In this document: positions 8,378 through 13,704 of the stretch, one piece after another
How the letters are laid out: every line of letters begins with the position of its first letter
How positions within the stretch are numbered: position 1 is the stretch's first letter
Source: Flavobacteriaceae bacterium
GTDB taxonomy: Bacteria; Bacteroidota; Bacteroidia; Flavobacteriales; Flavobacteriaceae
Length of the DNA: 33,273 nucleotides
Assembly: GCA_021151665.1 (NCBI GenBank)
Contig: JAGKWW010000047.1
Span: 1 to 33,273 of the forward strand
Direction of reading: 5' to 3'
Translations under genes and position numbers: made by a program
Notes under the pieces: generated by a model
Databases searched by the model: none
Seen by the model: only the letters and a program-made list of their open reading frames with translations
What the model was told of the DNA's origin: nothing

Positions 8378-9391
8378 TTATAGGGGTGTATATGAATAGT
8401 GACTTCCGGTAAGTTGCGGTAGCAAGTCTATATCAAGCCTATATGTTCCGGGTGGCAAATTAAAAGGGGTTGTACAGATGCAGGAGCCTCCGGAATTATC
8501 CAGGGTTCCATTGGGATTACGATTCAGTACCACATCTGTTCCGGGCCCGGCCATAACAGTTATTTGATAAGCACCATAGGTCGCGTTTGACGGACTTAAT
8601 GTGAACTCAATACTATGCAGTCCTGTCTGCGGATTGTAGGTAAGGTAATGGCTCCAGCCACCGTCATATGTACTATCCATGCTTACTACAGCCTTAGTAA
8701 GATAAACGGTATACTGTGAATTAGTGCGCTTTATCCGGAGCAGGTATACGGCATCTTCAGGAACGCCCAGATTTCCTCCTGTTATAGAAAGTGTGCTGTT
8801 CGCCCCAATTCCATAAGTAGCCTGAGCTCCCTGTGAGAAGCAAAAACGTAGTGCGGTTCCGGCTGTAAAATACTTATACATCCTCCATTCCTGCTGCGAA
8901 CTGTAACCGTAAGAAACAATTGGAATGGCTGTATTAGTATCGAAATTGTTGAACGATCCAATCAGGTAGGGCTTGGGGTTATCAGCGTAGCCGACTGTAG
9001 TTCCTGCTACCATGGCATAAGGTACAGAGAGCAGTTGCGATGAACCCACCGTAACAAAATTGTTGCCGTTATTTACATCGATTTCAACCTTCAGGAACTT
9101 TGACCCCGATCCCCAGTCAATTGTATGAAACATGCCGTATACCACTTGTCCGGTCCCTATAGCCAACGTAAAGATGCCTTTATTATTAGTGGTGGGATTA
9201 TGCAGTTCCTCATAAACAGCATTGCCGGCGGCGCTTTCGGAAAGTATACTGATTTTAATCTTTACAGGAGACGAAACGACAGGTTCGCCGGAGGCATTAA
9301 GGGCCATCGCCTGATAGCTGAAGGCGCGAGGGACCTGGCCTACGCACGCAATGCTCAAGAGAAAGAGTAAGAATGTGTAGAGTGGCTTCAT
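8378..9391 (-). CDS. Exported protein of unknown function with SusE/SusF-like segment
   Basis: A 337-aa protein with a signal peptide (MKPLYTFLLFLLSIACVGQ). Residues 20-130 form a domain common at the N-terminus of Bacteroidota exported proteins: RAFSYQAMALNASGEPVV, then VYEELHNPTTNNKGIFTL and LLSVPYAMVAGT. The middle (about 140-235: YLIGSFNNFDTNTAIPIV, WRMYKYFTAGTALRFCF) resembles carbohydrate-binding SusE/SusF-type modules, but this is a weak visual likeness. The C-terminal 100 residues look beta-rich, with Cys residues in GGSCICTTPF. There is no sorting domain of its own. The start codon overlaps the stop of the upstream 149-aa gene by 4 bp (ATGA), so the two are translationally coupled. 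Function unknown; surface location is inferred from the signal peptide. Confidence 0.72.
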   Translation of the reverse strand: MKPLYTFLLFLLSIACVGQVPRAFSYQAMALNASGEPVVSSPVKIKISILSESAAGNAVYEELHNPTTNNKGIFTLAIGTGQVVYGMFHTIDWGSGSKFLKVEIDVNNGNNFVTVGSSQLLSVPYAMVAGTTVGYADNPKPYLIGSFNNFDTNTAIPIVSYGYSSQQEWRMYKYFTAGTALRFCFSQGAQATYGIGANSTLSITGGNLGVPEDAVYLLRIKRTNSQYTVYLTKAVVSMDSTYDGGWSHYLTYNPQTGLHSIEFTLSPSNATYGAYQITVMAGPGTDVVLNRNPNGTLDNSGGSCICTTPFNLPPGTYRLDIDLLPQLTGSHYSYTPL

Positions 9392-9837
9392 TCTTTAACT
9401 ATTTTAATTGGTTTGTTATTGGAATCGGGAAGTGTAATTAGGTAGGTTCCTGCACTTAGGCCGCTTAGATCCAATAGCTTATTGTCAATCAGAGGTACTA
9501 TAGCCTTTGTGCCTTTCATGTCAAAAATTTCAATCCGCGCTATATCTGCCGGATTTGGTAAAATTATTGTAAGATAATCCTGTACCGGGTTAGGATAGAA
9601 CATTACTCCTTCAGACACAATTTCTACATTGCCTAAGACGCCGAACAATAATTGCGACGCTATAGCCACAGTGCTACCCTGCGAATAATCGGGATCCTCG
9701 GGCACAACATATATTTCCCCAACAGAATGGACGTAGCCTTGTGTTGCGAGCGCGCCGGAATTATATAACCCGACAACGCTTTGACCATAATGTGTCCCGG
9801 CGACAAGGAGCGCAAGTACTGAAAATATGTTTTTCAT
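9388..9837 (-). CDS. Small T9SS type A cargo protein
   Basis: A 149-aa protein whose second half (about 79-149) is a complete type A T9SS sorting domain: FYPNPVQDYLTI, IEIFDMKGTK, LDLSGLSAGTYLITL and a terminal IKIVKE. The signal peptide is MKNIFSVLALLVAGTHYGQ. The mature part is only about 60 residues (VVGLYNSGALATQGYVHSVGEIYVV), of the beta-rich kind seen at the start of many flavobacterial T9SS proteins. It overlaps the next gene by ATGA and is probably the first gene of a two-gene operon with an exact TANNTTTG box upstream. Such a short passenger suggests a minimal surface-anchored module or a remnant of a larger protein. Confidence 0.82.
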   Translation of the reverse strand: MKNIFSVLALLVAGTHYGQSVVGLYNSGALATQGYVHSVGEIYVVPEDPDYSQGSTVAIASQLLFGVLGNVEIVSEGVMFYPNPVQDYLTIILPNPADIARIEIFDMKGTKAIVPLIDNKLLDLSGLSAGTYLITLPDSNNKPIKIVKE

Positions 9838-9851
9838 ATACAGTGTTTTAA

Positions 9852-9859
9852 CAAAAGTA
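9852..9859 (-). promoter_or_regulatory. -7 promoter box TACTTTTG of the 149-aa/337-aa gene pair
   Basis: Exact TANNTTTG on the minus strand, 14 bp before the ATG of the 149-aa gene. No clear -33 TTTG is seen at the standard distance. The rest of the 9838-10058 gap shows no gene and no strong terminator for the MATE gene side. Confidence 0.55.
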
Positions 9860-10058
9860 TAAAAAAATTCGCGACATATACTATTTTTTGTTTAACCTCC
9901 TAATACATAGTCCGGAAGCATCAGTATTATGCGATGTCAATTCCACTACATTTGGTTGCCCATTATTGTGAGCAAATTAACGAATGAGAAGACAGAATGA
10001 TTGATAGTACTTTACGCCAAAGTGTGGGTAAAATAAAGAGCTTAATATTATATCCCTA

Positions 10059-11483
10059 CTAAACCTCAACCTTTTTCCAGCGCCCTTTTTTAAAGAGAAA
10101 TATACTGGTAATTGTCATGGCGGTTTCAGCAATTGGTATAGCCCAGAAAACGCCTTGCGGACCGAGTCCAACGACTTTTGCAAGCAGGTAGGCTATCGGT
10201 ATCTGCAGCAGCCAGAACCCAAAGAAGTTAACCCAGGTGGGTGTCTTTGTATCTCCCGAGCCGTTAAAAGCATTGAGCAGCACCATGCCGATACCATAAA
10301 ATATGTAGCCGGTACTGAGGATTCTTATGGCGTTAACGGCAACCTCATGAACCCTTTCATCGTTCGTAAAAAATCCCATCATGGTATTGGCGGCAAGCAG
10401 GCAAATCACCATAATGAGCGTCATATAGCCCACGCTGAATTTTGCCGTGACAAAAACCGACCGCTCGGCGCGGCCCACATCTTTCGCGCCCAGGTTTTGC
10501 CCAACAAGTGTTGCCGCAGCTCCGCTTAGCCCCCAGGCCGGCAGCATGAAGAACATCATGATACGGATAGCGCTTTGGTAGCCGGCCGAACCTACATCGC
10601 CTCCGGTGGTAGCTACAAGTTCTGCCAGGAATATCCAGCTACACGATGCAATTACAAACTGAAGCATACCGGGAGCGGCAATGCCGATCAATGAGCCGAT
10701 TAGTTTCCTATCGGGAATAAAGTAAGAGGCCGCAACCTTCAGGATGCCTTTGCCGTTAAAAAGGTTGTACAGTTGGTACAATACACCCATGCTTCGGCCT
10801 ATCGTTGTTGCTATAGCAGCCCCGGTAAGCCCAAAAGCCGGGATAGGGCCTAATCCGTTAATAAAAATCGGGCACAACGCAATATTGAAAGCATTGGCTA
10901 TCCAGAGGCTTTTCATGGCAATAGCGGCATTGCCCGCCCCGCGAAATATTCCGTTGAGAATAAACAGCAGCATGATCACAAAACTGCTGCACATCATAAC
11001 CCGCATAAAAGGCGTACCGAATTCGGCGGATTCCCGCGAGGATCCCATAAGCATGAGGATATCGGTGGCGAAAATAAATCCGAGTACCGCAATTACGACA
11101 TTAATGGATAATGCAATAACAACGGCCTGCATGCCGGCCTTGGCGCCTGCCACCGGGTCTTTTTCGCCAATGCGTCGCGCTACCACCGCGGTAGCGCCCA
11201 TGCCGAGCCCCATAGCAATGGAGTAGATTATTGATAGTATCGATTCGGTAAGGCCTACCGTCTGCACGGCTGCACTGCTGTTTTCAAGATGGCCTACAAA
11301 ATAAAGGTCGACCAGTGCGAACACCGATTCCATCATCATCTCGAGCATCATGGGTATGGCCAGCAGCAGTACGGCACGGCGTATGCTTCCGGTAGTAAAG
11401 TCGAGGTTTTCGCCTTTGAGCGACTGTTTCAGTAAATTGTAAAAGCGTGAAAGCACACTTTGGGAGGGTGTATGGTTTGTCAT
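10059..11483 (-). CDS. MATE family multidrug/Na+ antiporter
   Basis: A 474-aa polytopic inner-membrane protein with about 12 hydrophobic segments in two homologous halves, typical of MATE transporters, which export drugs or cationic compounds in exchange for Na+ or H+. Recognisable features are the N-half start GSIRRAVLLLAIPMMLEMMMESVFALVDLYFVG, the AMGLGMGATAVVARRIGE loop after helix 2, and the matching C-half segment GLSGAAATLVGQNLGAKDVGRAE. Family length is normally 440-480 aa. The ATG at 11481-11483 follows a leader of about 110 nt if the TATATTTG box at 11599 is its promoter. It lies downstream of the mce-rbfA-permease genes on the same strand, but a 149-bp gap suggests its own transcript. 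Substrate cannot be read from the sequence. Confidence 0.94.
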   Translation of the reverse strand: MTNHTPSQSVLSRFYNLLKQSLKGENLDFTTGSIRRAVLLLAIPMMLEMMMESVFALVDLYFVGHLENSSAAVQTVGLTESILSIIYSIAMGLGMGATAVVARRIGEKDPVAGAKAGMQAVVIALSINVVIAVLGFIFATDILMLMGSSRESAEFGTPFMRVMMCSSFVIMLLFILNGIFRGAGNAAIAMKSLWIANAFNIALCPIFINGLGPIPAFGLTGAAIATTIGRSMGVLYQLYNLFNGKGILKVAASYFIPDRKLIGSLIGIAAPGMLQFVIASCSWIFLAELVATTGGDVGSAGYQSAIRIMMFFMLPAWGLSGAAATLVGQNLGAKDVGRAERSVFVTAKFSVGYMTLIMVICLLAANTMMGFFTNDERVHEVAVNAIRILSTGYIFYGIGMVLLNAFNGSGDTKTPTWVNFFGFWLLQIPIAYLLAKVVGLGPQGVFWAIPIAETAMTITSIFLFKKGRWKKVEV

Positions 11484-11512
11484 GATATGTTGCGTATAAT
11501 ATAATAGTAACC

Positions 11513-11530
11513 AAGGCCGGTATTGGCCTT
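11513..11530 (-). promoter_or_regulatory. Hairpin in the MATE leader
   Basis: AAGGCC-N6-GGCCTT forms a 6-bp perfect stem 30-47 nt upstream of the MATE ATG. A second small stem (AGCCT/AGGCT) lies nearer the predicted promoter, around 11552-11567. The first could be a leader structure or a weak terminator of upstream transcription; no long T run follows on the minus strand. Confidence 0.35.
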
Positions 11531-11598
11531 TATTTCATTCTGCGGTAAATTAGCCTTTTAGCAGGCTGCTGCTACTATCATATGCGGTAGGAATGAGG

Positions 11599-11606
11599 CA
11601 AATATA
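11599..11606 (-). promoter_or_regulatory. -7 promoter box TATATTTG, probably for the MATE gene
   Basis: Exact TANNTTTG match on the minus strand in the gap between the permease stop (11633) and the MATE start (11483). No recognisable -33 TTTG. It supports separate transcription of the MATE gene with a leader of roughly 110 nt. Confidence 0.45.
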
Positions 11607-11632
11607 AAAGTTTTTTCTATTGAAAAAAGCGA

Positions 11633-12835
11633 TTAATTGTCCAAAAGACGGGTATTTACACGGGAGGCCGCAATGCGCGATACCAGAATGCCCAAAACAT
11701 ACATGGTTGCCAGTACCAAAATTACATTGAAGAAGTTAAACTCGACCGGGTAGGCCAACTTGTCGGTAATCATCAGCAGGCTGAAATGCTTTTGCAGGAA
11801 CACTACTCCAATGCTTATGCCCAGGCCAATAATTACACCGATAGTAGTGATAAAGAGCCCCTGAAAAAAGAAGATGTTGCGCAGGCTGTTCATCTCGGCG
11901 CCAATACTGCGGAGTGTCTTAATGTTTTCTTTTTTATCGAGTATCAGCATAATGAGCGATCCGGCCAGGCAAAACAATGTCATTACTACTACGAGGGAGC
12001 AAAACAGGTACACTACTATGTTTTCGGCATTCAGCATTTTGTACATGCTGTCGTTTTGCTGCTTGCGGTTCTTTATATCCAGCGTGTTGCCAAATACGCG
12101 CTGCAAGGCCTCTTTAGCTTCGGCTTCCGTCGCGCCTTTTGCCAGCTTAATTTCGATCCCGGTTACGCGGCCAGGGGGAAACTGCAGCATCTCCTGAGCA
12201 AGGGGCAGGTCGCAAAACACATATTTGTTGTCAAGGTCGTCGTTTATTGAATAAATCGCGATGGGCGTCAGCGCCGATTTATTAAAGGCATCTTCGGGAG
12301 TATCGATGGTGCCCTCGCCTGCTTTTGGTACATACACCTCAAACGGGCGGTTAAAATCCATTAGCCCCATCGAGAGACGATCGGCAATAGCCAGCCCTAC
12401 AGCCACCTGGTTGGTTCCCGCCTTCGGCCATGTGCCTAAAACGAGTTTCTGCTTTATACCTGTTACCGAAGTATAAGAAGAATCTACGCCTTTAAGATAT
12501 GCCACCTGCTCTTTTCCGTCAAAATAGAAGAGTACGCGCTCTTCGGCAATGCGACTGTATTGTGCAATGCTGCTTTCGTGAGCCAGCATGCTTCTTTGTT
12601 TTTCTGAAAAGTTGAATGACTTACCTGTCAGCGGAACGGCTTTAAGGTCGGGGTCGGTTGCATTAGAAAAAGAAACGGTGTAGGCCCGCAGCCCACTGAA
12701 GGCCGACATGATAATGAAAAGTGCCGCTGTACTTGCTACAATACCCAATACTGCAATACCCGTAATGATATTGATTGCAGTGCTTTTGCTCTTGCTGACG
12801 GTATAACGCCGTGCTATGTACAGGGCAATATTCAA
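11633..12835 (-). CDS. FtsX/LolE-like ABC transporter permease
   Basis: A 400-aa inner-membrane protein with the FtsX/MacB layout. One helix is near the N-terminus (about 23-46, ITGIAVLGIVASTAALFIIMS). A large periplasmic domain of about 220 residues follows, then three helices near 271-296, 319-346 and 368-390. The cytoplasmic loop DKKENIKTLRSIGAE is the conserved segment that contacts the ABC ATPase. LolC/E-type permeases extract lipoproteins for transport to the outer membrane; other members handle cell-division or antibiotic-related substrates. No ATPase gene is adjacent, so it would pair with one encoded elsewhere. It starts 2 bp after the rbfA stop and is thus translationally coupled to rbfA. 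The exact substrate is not decidable from the sequence. Confidence 0.88.
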   Translation of the reverse strand: MNIALYIARRYTVSKSKSTAINIITGIAVLGIVASTAALFIIMSAFSGLRAYTVSFSNATDPDLKAVPLTGKSFNFSEKQRSMLAHESSIAQYSRIAEERVLFYFDGKEQVAYLKGVDSSYTSVTGIKQKLVLGTWPKAGTNQVAVGLAIADRLSMGLMDFNRPFEVYVPKAGEGTIDTPEDAFNKSALTPIAIYSINDDLDNKYVFCDLPLAQEMLQFPPGRVTGIEIKLAKGATEAEAKEALQRVFGNTLDIKNRKQQNDSMYKMLNAENIVVYLFCSLVVVMTLFCLAGSLIMLILDKKENIKTLRSIGAEMNSLRNIFFFQGLFITTIGVIIGLGISIGVVFLQKHFSLLMITDKLAYPVEFNFFNVILVLATMYVLGILVSRIAASRVNTRLLDN

Positions 12836-12837
12836 GG

Positions 12838-13230
12838 TTATATTTTCTTTCTTCTTTCCAGCAGGTCGGGATTTGCAATAGGGTTGTTCTCGCCGCTAAG
12901 TTCACGGTCAAGCTTTTCAATATTGTCTAAGGTTTCATCAATATAGAAAATGAGGTTAGGTACCTTACGCAACTGCAGGCGTACCCTTTGTGCCAGGTCA
13001 TGCTTTATAAGCGGCGTGTTAGAGCGCACTGCGGTAAGTATTTCCCCTTTTTTATCGGAGGGGAATACGCTCAGGTACACTTTCGCTATAGAGAGGTCTG
13101 TAGTAACGTTTACTTTCGAAATAGATAATACAAGGTTAGGGATACCGTTTTTGCGCACTTCGCCCTGTAGTATGTCTACAAGGTCTTTTTGCAGCAGCGC
13201 GCCTATTTTTTTCTGCCTGTTTGATTCCAT
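12838..13230 (-). CDS. rbfA: Ribosome-binding factor A
   Basis: A 130-aa cytosolic 30S maturation factor with a single KH-type domain, normal length for the family. Hallmarks are MESNRQKKIGALLQKDLVDIL at the start, the strand LVLSISKVNVTTDLSIAKVYLS, and RLRKVPNLIFYIDETLDN (reading LQLRKVPNLIFYIDETLD) in the last strand-helix. RbfA helps process the 5' end of 16S rRNA and is important at low temperature. The start lies inside the overrun of the truncated upstream mce reading frame (28-bp overlap in another frame). A TACTTTTG box ends only 4 nt before the ATG, so an rbfA transcript from it would be leaderless or nearly so. Confidence 0.96.
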   Translation of the reverse strand: MESNRQKKIGALLQKDLVDILQGEVRKNGIPNLVLSISKVNVTTDLSIAKVYLSVFPSDKKGEILTAVRSNTPLIKHDLAQRVRLQLRKVPNLIFYIDETLDNIEKLDRELSGENNPIANPDLLERRKKI

Positions 13231-13586
13231 TTTGCAAAAGTACTTAAATTAGATTTGAAAATTTGAAAATGAGTGGGAGTTTCATTCAATACCGTAAAGC
13301 CTTCATTCTTTAGGCGTTCCATTTCAGCCACGATGTCCTCCACATCAAAAGCAATGTGGTGTATCCCTTCGCCTTTTTTCTCAAGGAATTTAGCAATCGG
13401 GCTATCAGGGCTTGTTGCTTCCAGCAGCTCTATCTTGTTAGGGCCATTCATAAAAAATGACGTTTTTACGCCTTCGCTTGCTACTTCCTCTGTCTTGTAG
13501 GCTGGCGAACCCATCAGCTTTTCAAATATCAGATTGCTGGCTTCGATGTTCTTTACGGCGATGCCTATGTGTTCTATTTTGCGCAT
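13203..13586 (-). CDS. mce: Methylmalonyl-CoA epimerase, 3'-truncated (likely inactive)
   Basis: A 127-aa VOC-superfamily protein that would interconvert (R)- and (S)-methylmalonyl-CoA in propionate metabolism. Residues 1-104 match the family throughout: MRKIEHIGIAVKN with H6, FFMNGPNKIELLEA with E53, and GEGIHHIAFDV with H76/H77. After LNETP (104) the normal ending, a strand pair leading to a VLVELCQ-type motif with the last metal-binding/catalytic Glu, is absent. The final 23 codons (THFQIFKSNLSTFAKW...) are translated AT-rich spacer and the start of rbfA read in the wrong frame. Only 42 bp separate residue 104 from the rbfA ATG, so the missing part was deleted rather than frameshifted. It may be a pseudogene. 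The three-gene order mce-rbfA-permease is otherwise as expected. Confidence 0.85.
   Translation of the reverse strand: MRKIEHIGIAVKNIEASNLIFEKLMGSPAYKTEEVASEGVKTSFFMNGPNKIELLEATSPDSPIAKFLEKKGEGIHHIAFDVEDIVAEMERLKNEGFTVLNETPTHFQIFKSNLSTFAKWNQTGRKK
13235..13242 (-). promoter_or_regulatory. -7 promoter box TACTTTTG immediately before rbfA
   Basis: Exact TANNTTTG on the minus strand with CAAA between it and the rbfA ATG. Transcription would start at or within a few bases of the start codon. It lies inside the overrun of the truncated mce frame. Confidence 0.5.
13248..13273. repeat. ATTTGAAAA micro-repeat at the mce truncation point
   Basis: ATTAGATTTGAAAATTTGAAAATGAG contains two tandem 9-bp units (ATTTGAAAA, TTTGAAAAT) and begins exactly where homology of mce to its family ends. 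Short AT-rich word repeats of this kind also occur at 678-714. Confidence 0.5.
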
Positions 13587-13603
13587 TGGTTAAATGTTTA
13601 GCG

Positions 13604-13682
13604 TAAAGATAGTAATAAGCGTGTTACCTTAAAAATACCATTAAATGGGTATTTCCTTCCGCGTGTTGTTCAGTTATCTTCG
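13604..13682. promoter_or_regulatory. Divergent promoter with central palindrome AAATACC-N8-GGTATTT
   Basis: The palindrome occupies 13633-13654. A -7-like TATCTTTA for mce (minus) is at 13604-13611 and a -7-like TATCTTCG for the TPR gene (plus) is at 13675-13682. The palindrome centre is 32 bp from each box, so each arm falls on the corresponding -33 region. Both boxes differ by one base from TANNTTTG. This looks like a shared operator or activator site for two divergent genes; the regulator is unknown. Confidence 0.5.
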
Positions 13683-13704
13683 CAGCAACACCAAACACCT
13701 TATT

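Noticed and set aside
13645..13704. Upstream ATG adding 20 residues to the TPR protein
   Set aside because: It lies between the palindrome and the predicted -7 box and would bury the signal peptide; the ATG at 13705 is preferred.
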